This document shows, piece after piece, positions 40,119 to 50,432 of a stretch of DNA of 64,000 bases (positions within the stretch are counted from its first letter, which is position 1; every line of letters begins with the position of its first letter). The DNA comes from Aurelia coerulea (Eukaryota; Cnidaria; Scyphozoa; Semaeostomeae; Ulmaridae): the NCBI GenBank assembly GCA_039566865.1, contig CM076954.1, positions 12,114,001-12,178,000 on the forward strand, in the 5' to 3' direction. The position numbers were made by a program, and so were the translations under genes. Below the pieces are notes generated by a model. That model saw only the letters and a program-made list of their open reading frames with translations, did not search any database and was not told the DNA's origin.

Positions 40119-42990
40119 TTACTGGCTGGTTTTATATGCAGCTTTGAATCGATTTAAGGTCGACGCTGTCTTGACATCAGCGTTAAGGTTATTCCATAAT
40201 CGTGCTCCTCTATAAGCAAAGCACCGTTGACCACTGGACGTTTTTAGGAAAGGCAGCTTCAGGTCTGTATTTGTATTTCGAAGCACTCTAATACCATTAT
40301 CCGACAACCTCTCGAACAAAGTTGCAAGGTAATTGGGAGCTTCCTCATTAATTGACCTGTACACCATCCTTGCGGTTTCCATGTCAATAAGTTCTCTGAC
40401 CGTTTGCCATTCTAGTTCCTTCAGAAGTGGCTGTGAGGACGCATCGTAAGGGCTGTTTGTAGCTATCCTCACGGCACGGTTTTGTAGTTTCTGTAGTTTG
40501 TTTAAGGCAGTGGTACTACAGACTCCCCATACGGAACAACAGGATCGGAAATATGGCTCGATAAGACTTCTGTACATTGACTGAATCGTAGTTAGAGGGA
40601 GATATGTTTTCGCATAACGTAACATTCCGATTCCTTTTGATGTCTTTTTAATTATAGCGGAAATATGATCATCCCAATTTAGAAATTGGTCAACTTCGAT
40701 CCCCAGGTATTTTGTGTGCTTAATCTCCGAAACTGGTTCTTCACCAATAACAATTTGCACTTTTTGTGTTTCAGAGTTTTCAATGTCTTTCAACTTCTTT
40801 CTACCTCCTATGAGGAGATTTTGTGTTTTGGCGACATTGAGAGATTATTTTGAGATTATTTGATTCCAACCAGGTTTTTAAACAAAGAAGGTCGGAATTG
40901 ACACTTTCGTTTATGGTGGGGATAGAATCCGATGAAAACGAAATGCTAGTGTCATCTGCATACATATTCACCTCAGAGTAATTTAGTGATAGGTGTAGGT
41001 CGTTGATGTAGAGTAAAAAGAGGAGAGGCCCTAAGCATGAACCTTGTGGAACGCCACATGTAACGTCCTCAAGTTCAGAGATCTGCCCATTTACCTTACA
41101 ACATTGTTTTCTGTTCGAGAGGTATGAATGAAACCAGCGTAATTCCTTATCTTTTATTCCATACAGGGAAAGCTTCTTGAGAAGAATCTCATGATTAACT
41201 GTGTCAAAGGCCTTCTTTAGATCTATGAATGTTACTGAAGTGAATTTGCCTTTGTCTATGTTCAGATACCAGTCATTCGTGCACTTTAGTAAGCAAGTTA
41301 AAACTGAGTGCAACCTTCTAAAGCCTGACTGCTTCGAGTAAAGAAGCTTGTTATTGTTAAGGAAAGAATACATCTGGTCAAATATAAGTTTTTCGAATAG
41401 ACGAGAAACAACAGGTAAAACAGAGATGGGTCGATAATTTGACCGATCATCAGCTGGACCAGCTTTATAAATAGGGGCAACCCGTGCAATTTTCCAACTG
41501 TCAGGAAATAACCCCTGAGACATAGATAGATTGAACAATTGGCTCAGAGGACTGGCAAGGATCGGCATCCCAATTTTGAGAAAATAGCTGGAAATGAGGT
41601 CCAGACCAAAACTTTTAGAGGTCTTAAACTTACTCATTGCTTTGACAAGTTGTTGGGGCGATATTGGAGAAAATGAAAACGACACTTTTTCAGGATTTAC
41701 AGTAACCTCTCCTTCTAGGAGGGAGTTCTTGGTATTTGGGATTTCCTGACTTAGTTGATCACCAACATTGCAAAAGAAATTATTCATCTTGTTCGCTATG
41801 TCTTGGGGATTTGAGATGCGCTCGTCACCATCAGACAAGCAGCTAATCATTGTCGATTTAGATCGTTTATTAACTACCTTGTTAATAGTTGCCCATGTTT
41901 CTTTCAAGTTTCCTTCGGATGCTTTAATCTTGTCAGTATAATATTCTCTTTTTAGTGTTTTACAGGTATTATTCACTTTGTTTCTAAGTTGTTTGTAGGC
42001 TGCCATGAGAGCCTCTGATTTTTTCTTGACGGCTGCAGTCTTTAGTTTATCTCTCGATCTACACATACGTTTCAACTCAGAGGTAAGCCACGGGCTATAT
42101 CGCTCGGAGACGCGTCTTTCAAGAATAGGGGCGTGCTTCTGTATAATCATCGCAAACATACTGGTCCATTCCTCCACGATAACATTGATATCAGTGGAAC
42201 AATGAAGCAGTGACTGCCAATCAACAGAGGCAACATCTGACAAAAAGAGCTCCTTATCAAAATTTTTCATTTGCCGCGTTTTTATTACTTTATGCTGTTT
42301 TTTAACCCCACCGCGGAATTTTCTGACAGCGTACACAAGGTAGTGATCACTAAGAGCTACCCTATATACACCAGACTCAACAATATTATAGATATTGCTC
42401 ACGGCAACGTGATCGAGGAGGGTGGCAGTCTCTGTTGTTTCTCGTGTAGGTTCTTTAATTACTTGCTCAAGTCTAAAAGATTGATAGACATCATTAATAC
42501 GTTTTACATGATTTGGGACCTGAGGCTCTGAAGAGTCAGACGAGTCTTCAGAAATGAGGAGGTCGCAATTTGTATCTCCCAATAAGATAATCTCCTTTCC
42601 CTCTGATTCGAGGAATCGTAGAACTTGCTCCATTTTATCGAAAGTGTCTACTTGGCTGCTCGGTGGTCTGTACCACGAGAGTATGCAGAAAGCGCTAGAT
42701 TGGGGTGGAGTGATTTCCGCACAAATTAGCTCCAACGATGATGAAGGAATATCTTTGCGAACATCACACTTAAAAGTATCCCTGATATAAAAGGCTACGC
42801 CACCTCCATTTCTATTACGATCAAGTCTTTCGAACTTATACCCCTCTATCTGGAATAGTTCACTAGAGCAATTTTCATCGATTTTCGTCTCATTGAGGGC
42901 AAGGAAATGTATTCCTTGTTCCTTAATTAGCGCTGCTATCTCGTCATGATGAGACAGCAGACTGTTAACATTTAATGATGCTATAACCAT
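40119..42990 (-). pseudogene. LINE E ORF2: endonuclease - reverse transcriptase with one frameshift
   Basis: The first 729 codons are open (42990-40801): SLNVNSLL, LALNETKID, WYRPPSSQ, LLGDTNCD and LSDHYLVYA of the APE endonuclease; the linker; then [54 protein letters not shown] and NMYADDTSISF of the RT. At 40845-40867 the plus strand reads GAGATTATTTT twice in tandem. This 11-bp duplication shifts the frame just after the RT and leads to a stop. The remaining 224 codons (40793-40119) continue the C-terminal region (KYLGIEVDQFLNW, GQRCFAYRGARLWNNL). It is otherwise undamaged. Confidence 0.85.
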
Positions 42991-43107
42991 GCCTTTACGA
43001 GAGGCAAATTTATTCTGATTAGATGATTTCGGTAAAACAGCATTAGTACTTACATCAATATCCTCAATTACAGTGATACCACTGGTGCTCTTACTTTTAT
43101 TAGAGGG

Positions 43108-44472
43108 TCAATCTTCGTCTATAAATTTCTTGAGATTATTAGCCAGATATGAACAGCCTTTTTTGTTCAGATGCAACTTTTTAACACCGAGGCAAGTTTC
43201 GTCGAGGTTGCTGTTGTCAATCCATTCTATCTTGTTCTTTTTGCACACCTCTTTGATGATGTTGTTTTTGGAAGAAACTTTCTTGTTCAATCCAGGCTTA
43301 TCCTTTCTTAAAGTGCATAGAGAAACGGCTATATCTGTTTGTGGACCATGTTCGTGTATGTAATCGATTGTTTCCTGCAGTTTTTCTTTTGTGTTAACTC
43401 CATTGCTAGTTAAATCATTAGTTCCAAAGTGGATAACGACAAGGTCAGGATTCTTTCTCATGATAGGCTTGATGTCGTCTGCCAAGTCTTCGGTCGTGTC
43501 ACCCGGATGTGAGCGTACTTTGACAGTATGTCTTCTCGAGAGACCGTTTTCGCTAAGACCGGACACGATTGAATCACCAACAACATAAACTCTCTTGCTC
43601 TTGCCCTTAGCCTTCGTTTCTGATACTTGTTTTTCTTCGCGGCTCGTTTTCACACTGTTGTTCTGTTTTCCAGTGGGCATCCCCTCATTGCTAGCTTCAT
43701 TACGGGTGCTTGCTTTGGATTGTCCCTTTTGTTTCTGCTCTGGATTTGACAAAGCCGTGTTTTGTTTTGTTTGTTGAGGAGAAGGTCCCTTAGGAGCAGA
43801 GGCATCACCATTTTGGGGAGGGGGAGAGCTTCGACTTTGCAAAAGTGCTTCGATAACTCTTTGTTTTTGATTTAATTGTCGTTCCAGGGAAATAATCCTA
43901 TCCTCTAAACTCCTAATTACGATACGTTCGTAGTCGATGGGTTCTCGAGATGGACGAGAATTTTCCGAGATGGTCCTGTTCGAAACCAGGGCCTTTAATG
44001 CCAACATCTCTGCATGAACATATTTCTTGAATTCAATTAGATCGTCAGGGAGGCCATAACACACATTGTCAGAAGAGTGGAGTGTGGACCTATTAACATT
44101 GTCGTTGCGTGGCGAGCTGAAGGAATAATTTTCGTTTGAAGCGTTATTTTGGCTTTCTGTTTCTGCAATGCGAAAAGATTCCCCGCCTCTGAACCAGACA
44201 CCGTTAATTTTCCCAGACTTGATCATCTGTTTGATTTGCAGTATGATGTCGCCTTTGTTTAGGCCATGTTTCTTTTCGATGTACGCCGCAACTGACTCGT
44301 AGTTTGCTCGTTGGTTTCTTTCCTGAATGGTTCGGATAACGGCTAAAATCATATCCTGGATTTCCATGTTGCTTAACCCAGTGAAGAAGCTGTCTTCAGA
44401 GACCAATTCGGCAGTATTTGTGCAGCTTTCAATCTCTCGGTCAGGACTAATTCTAATGACATCCGTCGCCAT
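43108..44472 (-). CDS. LINE E ORF1: winged helix, coiled coil, SGNH hydrolase (454 aa)
   Basis: Intact ORF. Residues 36-105 look like a winged-helix DNA-binding fold (NMEIQDMILAVIRTIQER through GVWFRGGESFRIAE). Residues 186-215 (VIRSLEDRIISLERQLNQKQ) form a likely coiled coil for oligomers. Residues 216-300 are a Pro/Gln/Lys-rich basic linker. Residues 303-454 are an SGNH/GDSL hydrolase: VVGDSIVSG with the nucleophile Ser 301, a Gly in HPGDTTED, FGTNDLT with Asn 362, and LHLNKKG with His 444. CR1-type LINEs are known to carry an ORF1 esterase; lipid or membrane targets are suspected but unproven. The all-present triad suggests an active enzyme. Confidence 0.85.
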   Translation of the reverse strand: MATDVIRISPDREIESCTNTAELVSEDSFFTGLSNMEIQDMILAVIRTIQERNQRANYESVAAYIEKKHGLNKGDIILQIKQMIKSGKINGVWFRGGESFRIAETESQNNASNENYSFSSPRNDNVNRSTLHSSDNVCYGLPDDLIEFKKYVHAEMLALKALVSNRTISENSRPSREPIDYERIVIRSLEDRIISLERQLNQKQRVIEALLQSRSSPPPQNGDASAPKGPSPQQTKQNTALSNPEQKQKGQSKASTRNEASNEGMPTGKQNNSVKTSREEKQVSETKAKGKSKRVYVVGDSIVSGLSENGLSRRHTVKVRSHPGDTTEDLADDIKPIMRKNPDLVVIHFGTNDLTSNGVNTKEKLQETIDYIHEHGPQTDIAVSLCTLRKDKPGLNKKVSSKNNIIKEVCKKNKIEWIDNSNLDETCLGVKKLHLNKKGCSYLANNLKKFIDED

Positions 44473-44662
44473 CTTTGCATCAGCAGTTCACATGATCAGA
44501 TGCTTGACCAATAGCATCATCGATTGATGGATGCTCAGTTTTAGCGGGAGCATCCGAGATTCAAATTTCCAAGGCTAAACCAATCAAAATTGTGTTTGAG
44601 GGGTGCTCGGCTTCATCAAAGAGTTCTGGCGTTAATCCAGAAGATCCTTTTGATGGACCCAA

Positions 44663-44944
44663 ATGATTCCATTGAATCTTGAAAGTCGATGTTGTTGCCG
44701 CGCTAACAATTCTGCTCACAAACAGGGCCATAGGGACGAGAAGGAATGTAAGGCTGTCGCTCTGCAAGAGGTATGTTTGGAAAGAATACGAAGTTTGTTG
44801 GACAACAGAGATAAGAAAAAGAAGGAAGCTTTCACTACGCTGAAAGATTTAGGCCGAACCCTTTGCGAAGTTTCTTGCTACTTTCTTGCTATCAGTTCCC
44901 AGCCGAGAAGAGGACAAGAGCACGAGAATTTCTTCCAGTCAGGT
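44663..44944 (+). pseudogene. Possible exon of the interrupted hAT-like element
   Basis: Plus-strand frame with a basic central part (HRDEKECKAVALQEVCLERI, LLDNRDKKKKEAFTTLKDLG) ending HENFFQSG before a donor-like CAG|GTATGC at 44941-44946. It lies between LINE E and the hAT-like right end, so it may be an exon of the element's own transposase gene. The composition (Lys/Glu-rich helix) looks coding, but no hAT catalytic motif is visible. Confidence 0.3.
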
Positions 44945-45047
44945 ATGCACTGCATAAACAAGCCTTTTTGGCTAAAATGCTAAATACTTCATATGATTCT
45001 TATTTGCAGCGAAAGCTGCATTTCTAATCGAGTTGAATCAGAAATTC

Positions 45048-45192
45048 GAGGGGCATTTCACCCCTTTCGAAATAGCGTAGCAGATTTTGTCTAAACAAAA
45101 GGATTTTTACGGATTTATTTTGATGGATTTTTCTTGGAAGCAAGGATTTTAGCCAAAGATGTACGGGATTTTTTGGCAGTGAAATGCCCCTC
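45048..45192. mobile_element. 145-bp MITE, GAGGGGCATTTCA termini
   Basis: A perfect inverted terminal repeat GAGGGGCATTTCAC/GTGAAATGCCCCTC. The interior contains GGATTTTT words and GTACGGGATTTTTTGGCAG, which is the inverse of phrases in the 29513-31155 element (CTGCCAAAAATCC, AAAAAATCCCGTACG). It is probably a miniature of that family. The word CAGAAATT occurs on both sides but is offset from the termini. Confidence 0.75.
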
Positions 45193-46039
45193 ATGACAGA
45201 AATTGTCATTGATTTCCAGACGATAGAAAGTGTTTGCAGGGATGAAAGGTCAAAGGAATGGTAAAAAGCCTTCTTTTGTTTCGTGGAATATGTATTTGTC
45301 TGATTGCAGCTATGATCACAAAGCCACTTTCACAGGTGATTGAACCTTTTGATTCGAAATGTGAAATTAACAAACAAAACATAACAGCATGCCCATCGGA
45401 GTCATTTGATTTCAATTAGTGGTCAAAGGTCAGAGGAGGAATGTTTGCCCTTTGATTCTGCTGTAATATGCTACTCTCCTTCGCAGAGTTTTTTACTATC
45501 CTTGTGAATTCTTACAAAGCAAAATGATGGAAAGGAGCCTCTGCATAGGAGAGTAGTAATTTGCTGAATTTTCGCAATTTAAAAAATTCCCAAAGTACAA
45601 GACAGGTATTTAAAATTGTTAACTGTGTAAATGTAATGCATGAACATAACTGGTAGATGGATCTGCAAACAAGTTACTCTCCTCTTTTGCAGAGTGTTTT
45701 GTTAGTTACCCTAAAAGTCTTAAATCATAGCGTTAATTAGTGGAATTTTCTAGCTTTAAAAATTCGTTTTTGCAGCTCTAAAAGGGCGTGGTCATCGTTT
45801 CCGGCAAAGTAGAGGGCGTGGTCCCCAGACCCCCTCAGTTCGTCTCAGCACCCCTCAACAAAAACCTTGGATCCGCTCCTGTATAGGGGAAAGAACAACG
45901 AGGAGAGGGAAGTCCCTTATCTATCTCTCTCTCTGTGCCTGCTCTACCTGCTCAACCTTGAAAAAGGTACTTGCGGAGAAGGGCACGCAACATTTTTATC
46001 TGAAGAAAAAGAATCAAATATTTGCACGAATTAAAACTT

Positions 46040-47490
46040 TAAATGTGGGAAAATCACCCCTGCCTTCAAATCGCGCTATCTGACAATGTTGGACAATTAT
46101 ATGCCTATCACGGTAATTCCTCCTCTATCAAAAGTTATGGAGAAGATCATTTATAATCAACTGTCCCAGTACCTTGAGTCGAATGGCCTATTGTGCCCAC
46201 ATCAGTTTGGGTTTAGACAAGGGAGATCTACGCAACATGCAGTTACCTTGCTGTCAGAAAAGGTTACACAGAAAATTGATAAAGGGCTATGTAGTGGTGC
46301 TGTCTATAATTGACCTCCGTCAAGCCTTCGACACAGCATGTCATGTAACCTTGCGGGAAAAATTACCAGGTGATGTGGAATTACCATGGAAAGTTGATTA
46401 TGTCTTTAATAGAAAACAAAAAGTAATTTTTGATAGCACCAGCTCATGCGAAGAAAATGTTACATGTGGTGTCCCACAAGGATCCATCCTGGGGCCCCTT
46501 CTTTTTAGGCTGATAATCAACGACATCATTCCATATTCCGCTCACTGATGAACTGATGCTGGCATTATATTATATGCCGACGATAATATTTAATATTGTG
46601 CACAAAAGAGCTAAAATGAAATAGAACATTTACTTAACAGTGCACTGCAAACAGTTGCAGACTGGTTTAATAAAAATAACTTGTTCATTAACTTGAAAAA
46701 AGGTAAAACTGAATTTTGCTATATGGATCACATCAAAAGTTGTCCAAACAGCCAAAGGTGGACATCAAAATCTACAATCAAACTATTCATGAGGCAAAAT
46801 CATACAAGTACATTGGTGCAGATATGGATAACCATCTGAACCTACATCAACATTTTGAAAATGTGTACAAAAAAGCATCCGCCAGAGTAAAGCTTTTATC
46901 TCGTATTCGCGAAAAAGTCAGCCGTCATGTAGCAGAATCGATATACATAACAATGATACGATACGGCCACTACTGTTGTACTGCTACCCACTACAGCTTT
47001 CCCTACCACAAGGAACAGTAAACAAGCTACAGTGTATCCAAAATAGAGCAGCCAGAATTTTCAACCCAAGAGCAAAGATAACGTCATGGGACAACAAAGA
47101 CCTGAATGGTTACTTCAAAAGATCTCAGCATGACATTAACACTCTTGTGTTGTTTTACCGAAAATGCGCACTGAAACTGGAAAAAAATCGTTTGCCTACC
47201 AGGGAGCCCGCATTTTCAACCGACGAAATATCCATCTTGCTATATAAATAGAAACTAAAACCATCGAAGTCTTTGTAGATGTCCAAGAACAACGTATTTG
47301 ACTCTAATAAATTCTTATCCTTTAATTGTACATTAAACTATTTTCATTTTATTCTACTTTTTTCCCTTAATTTCAACTACAACGATTGTCAATAGGTAGG
47401 ATTACAGGTCCTGCAATGATAACAGATAGTTTTATGCTGAACAAGTCAACCTGTCAAAATATTAGTTATTATTATTATCATTATTATTAC
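46040..47490 (+). pseudogene. LINE copy F, RT-only remnant
   Basis: Plus-strand blocks of another LINE family: MLDNYMPITVIPPLSKVMEK (46086), LCPHQFGFRQGRSTQHAV, DLRQAFDTACHVTLREKL, NVTCGVPQGSILGPLLF, LYADDNI (46571), YKYIGADMDNHLNLHQHFEN, LQCIQNRAARIF. At least four frameshifts or stops separate them. There is no endonuclease. The 3' end is marked by an ATT-rich microsatellite at 47462-47490. The SKVMEK and GRSTQHAV wording is common in jockey/CR1-type LINEs; the clade is uncertain. Confidence 0.75.
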
Positions 47491-47548
47491 TTTTTGTTTT
47501 GAAAAGTTTCCTTTCCAACCATGTTGCTTTCGAATACATTTGCACCTT

Positions 47549-47972
47549 CAGGCCCGTCGGAACCGGGGGGGGGGCTGGGGGGCTTCAGCCCCCCCCAATA
47601 ATTTGATGCAGTTCGTTCACTTTTGTAATTAAAAAGGCGGTGAAAGCCCATCTCGTGGAAATGAAGATTCAAACTTATTTATATTCGAGGAAGTTATTAG
47701 AATTTATCAAGCTATCATCCTTGATATTATGGAATTCGAATATAATCTATATCCTCGTGAAATTGAAGTCCCATTTTTCAGAATTTTCTCGGAAAGACCC
47801 CCATCAGATTTCATCCTTTGCTTTTTCAAATTGCCAATTCTCCAAAAACAGGGCGTTTTCCAACGATCTAAAGGGCGTGGCCATGAAAAATTTTCCCGGA
47901 CCCCCATTTATCATCACTCCGCTCGTATGAAGTTTCGGCCTCCCCAATATGAATTTCATTCCGACGGGCCTG
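47549..47972. mobile_element. 424-bp hAT-type MITE, 5-bp duplication ACCTT
   Basis: The termini CAGGCCCGTCGGAA and TTCCGACGGGCCTG are perfect inverts. ACCTT flanks both (47544-47548, 47973-47977), the same duplication length as the larger 39550-45881 element. Subterminal GGGGGGGCTGGGGGGCTTC and CCCCCCCAATA lie next to each other at the left. The GGGCGTGG phrase near 47871 also appears in the 39550-45881 right end. No ORF. Confidence 0.8.
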
Positions 47973-49673
47973 ACCTTTGACCCGGATATTAACAGTACCA
48001 CTGAAGGGTAAACAGTTTAGATCAATGATAAGACTATGATATAAGATCTGTTCTATATATTCATAATTTCTGCCGTCAATGCAGTTTTACTAAAAGCACA
48101 TCAATGAAATTTTTCCCCATCGCTCTCACATCACTTTTTTGTCTGTAAAACATCTAACTACGATCTAATAGATCAGACTACAAATTTTTATGGAGGAAGG
48201 TGGATTTAGGTGGCAATCAAACTGCTACAGACCGGTCGGGAGACCGGTGTACTTACTGTATTAATAGCTTTGTTTTTAGTTTCTAGCGATTGCGGTATTT
48301 TACTATTTTTTAGTGCGGTATTGCGGTATTTGGTGTCTTTTTCGTGCGGTATTACGGTATTGGGACCTCCCCCCCCGAAGTACCCCTCAGTAATAACTAT
48401 TGCTAGTACTAATGTTATGACAGTGGTAGGCCAGGACAGATTGTCGTATATAGCAAGATGATCATTACCTTTTCATACATAGAATAAAACATAAATTCTT
48501 ACCTCTCGGAGACATGTTTGCTCTTAAAAACCAGCAACTCTACACGATGTAACTCTTGAGAACGTCTGATCGGTGAAACTTCGGATGTATTCCAGCAATT
48601 CTGATCTTATTCACTGGTATATGAAGTTTGTTAAAATTTGTAAACACGGAAGTCCTGTTCGAGCTACGCCTGTTTAGGAAAAGTGCAATTTGGGATTTTA
48701 TCACAGAACAATGAAGTCGACTAGCTGACAAGTTAACAACGCTCTGACTGGCTCTTGTCAAAAGGCTTTTTGTTTGTGTAAATCATCGAGCTTCCTGTAT
48801 AGCCTGCGAACAGTGATCCAGAGCATGGAATGAATAGGAAAAAATGAAGTTTCGAAAACATGCAAATTTTTACATCCCCATTAAAGAGGGTATTCTTGGG
48901 CTTAACAGAAAGCAAAAATTTTCAAAATCGGACTATCCAATGATGAGAAATGGAATTTTGAAGTTTGTCAAAATTTCAAGTGGTTGTTTACATTAGAATT
49001 TCCGGTGCAGTGTAGCGTTTTGAGCCAACTTTAACGTGTCATAAATCAGCCTAGAAAAGACCGATTTTCATGATTTTTGTTCGAAATGGTCAGCAATTTA
49101 GTTGTGCTCAACATATGTGAAAATGTTGTATATTGAATGTAAGATCATGGGTAGATGGACACTATTTTGATGCTTACTTTTTACGACAAATTTCGTGAAA
49201 AATTGCTACTCAAAGTTGAAAACAAAAAATCTATGTAATTCTAGGTGTTAGGTATTAATATATTAAATTACTAGAACCTATTTGGAGCATTCCTGCCAAA
49301 GGGCCCGTTTCAAATCGTTCTAATTTTGTCGCAAAAAAAGTTTGAAGATTTGCATGTGACATAGGTTTTTCTTTCCTGATTTCCTTTCAAAACTGTAACA
49401 GTGCCGTGACTGTTTTCTTCAAGGCAAGAGCTCTAGATTTGCGAAATTGGTTCTCAAGAATTCAAAAGAGGTATTCTCGATGCAATGATAAAAACAATAG
49501 CCAATTTTTGTGAGACAATAGCTTAATGCTATGAAACAATTGACCTGCATTGGAAAACAGAATCTGTTGTCTCTTTCTTTCTGCAAGGTCCAACCAATTG
49601 AGATATGTGTAATACTTTGATATATGCTATGTTGAAATTCGCTTGATATCTAAATCTAGTGGAACTAATTGAG

Positions 49674-49946
49674 TCAAAACAGTTTCGCCGTCTCAACACC
49701 GAATGGTTTAGTTTGAAAAAAGTACATCGAATCAATCACAAGGCTATCATTTGTTGCTTCGACGTATGGTTCAGCAGACTGACGACTTTTCTTTAAGATA
49801 TTTTGACGGGATTTTGCCACAAGTGGCCATGAGGTTATCAATATCCACACAATAATGTATTCGAGGTTGGCATTAACTGAAGTAAGCCTGGCCCTACACC
49901 CAGCTCCACTTCGAAAGTTCCTGATGTGATTGCCCCATCCCTCCAA
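49674..49946 (-). CDS. Transposon-related peptide, left arm copy
   Basis: 90 codons; from HIRNFRSGAGCR through VWILITSWPLVAKSRQ to PFGVETAKLF it equals the right-arm frame with about seven substitutions. See the entry at 49926 for interpretation. The opposite-strand copy is longer because it reads through the palindrome centre. Confidence 0.35.
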   Translation of the reverse strand: MEGWGNHIRNFRSGAGCRARLTSVNANLEYIIVWILITSWPLVAKSRQNILKKSRQSAEPYVEATNDSLVIDSMYFFQTKPFGVETAKLF

Positions 49947-50432
49947 GCCATTTTACGACCAAGCTGCAATTGGTCTACCCTCATGCATATCAAAGAGCTC
50001 CCAGTTATGGGCCAACATTTGATGAACAGATGGGTTAATTTGGACCCATGGCAAATGAAGTCCGAATTAACTCATTTGTTTACCAAATGCTGGCCCATAA
50101 CTGGGAGCTCTTTTGAGATGCTTGAGGGTGGACCAATTGCAGTTTGGTCGGAAAGTGGCTTTGAGGCCAGGAACAAGCACATCAGGAATTTTCGAAGTGG
50201 AGCTGGGTGTAGGACTAGGCATACTGCAGTTAAAGACAACCTCGAAGACAATATTGTGTGGATATTGATAACCTCATGGCCACTTGTGGCAAAATCCCGT
50301 CAAGATATCTTAAAGAAAAGTCGTCAGTCTGCTGAACCATACGTCGAAGCAACAAATGATAGCCTTGTGATTGATTCGATGTACTTTTTTCAAACTAAAC
50401 CATTCGGTGTTGAGACGGCGAAACTGTTTTGA
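49926..50432 (+). CDS. Transposon-related ORF reading through palindrome centre (168 aa)
   Basis: The frame crosses the symmetry centre. Its second half (FEMLEGGPIAVWSESGFEAR NKHIRNFR, then VWILITSWPLVAKSR) resembles the conserved SEEAxEARNKxxRxxR...SDPL segment of a large family of uncharacterised, transposon-associated animal proteins that I recall but cannot name securely. The first half derives from the mirror strand and is probably not native. It suggests that the palindrome arms are the 3' ends of a longer protein-coding DNA transposon, joined head to head. Confidence 0.35.
   Translation: MIAPSLQAILRPSCNWSTLMHIKELPVMGQHLMNRWVNLDPWQMKSELTHLFTKCWPITGSSFEMLEGGPIAVWSESGFEARNKHIRNFRSGAGCRTRHTAVKDNLEDNIVWILITSWPLVAKSRQDILKKSRQSAEPYVEATNDSLVIDSMYFFQTKPFGVETAKLF

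Larger units (their letters stand above)
39933..44540 (-). mobile_element. Near-intact LINE (copy E): ORF1 intact, ORF2 one 11-bp duplication
   Basis: Full-length two-ORF element on the minus strand. The 5' UTR is short (about 44473-44540). ORF1 (44472-43108) is intact, with a gap of about 120 bp to ORF2 (42990-40119), then a 3' UTR with CAGGGCAATTTGG, a stem-loop and an ATGAAA-type tail at 39933-39965. Same family as copies A and C. The inverted 14-mer TGATGGATGCTCAG occurs at both ends (39917-39930 inverse, 44527-44540), with GGATGCTC as a possible short duplication. It is inserted in the hAT-like element 39550-45881. Confidence 0.85.
39550..45881. mobile_element. hAT-like element interrupted by LINE E
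   Basis: The left end CAGGGGCGGATCCAAGG and right end CCTTGGATCCGCTCCTG invert with one mismatch. TATAG flanks both ends (39545-39549, 45882-45886), a 5-bp duplication as reported for the hAT5 group; a full 8-bp match is absent. Subterminal GCACCCCTC motifs recur (39587, 45848). LINE E occupies about 4.5 kb of it, leaving roughly 1.7 kb of its own DNA, including a possible exon at 44663-44944. Confidence 0.65.
39344..48388. mobile_element. 9-kb nested composite bounded by GAGGGGTACTTCGGGG
   Basis: GAGGGGTACTTCGGGG at 39344-39359 is inverted at the right end (CCCCCCCGAAGTACCCCTC, to 48388). AGTAAT flanks both sides (39338-39343, 48389-48394). Next to each end lie GCGGTATT repeats (39361-39470 and 48288-48360), which are in the same orientation on the plus strand, not inverted. 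Inside are the hAT-like element 39550-45881, LINE E, LINE F and two miniature elements. The outer element without its guests would be about 1 kb. Confidence 0.6.

Noticed and set aside
39361..48360. GCGGTATT repeats as part of the inverted termini of the 9-kb composite.
   Set aside because: They run in the same orientation at both ends, so they are direct repeats internal to the element, not terminal inverted repeats.
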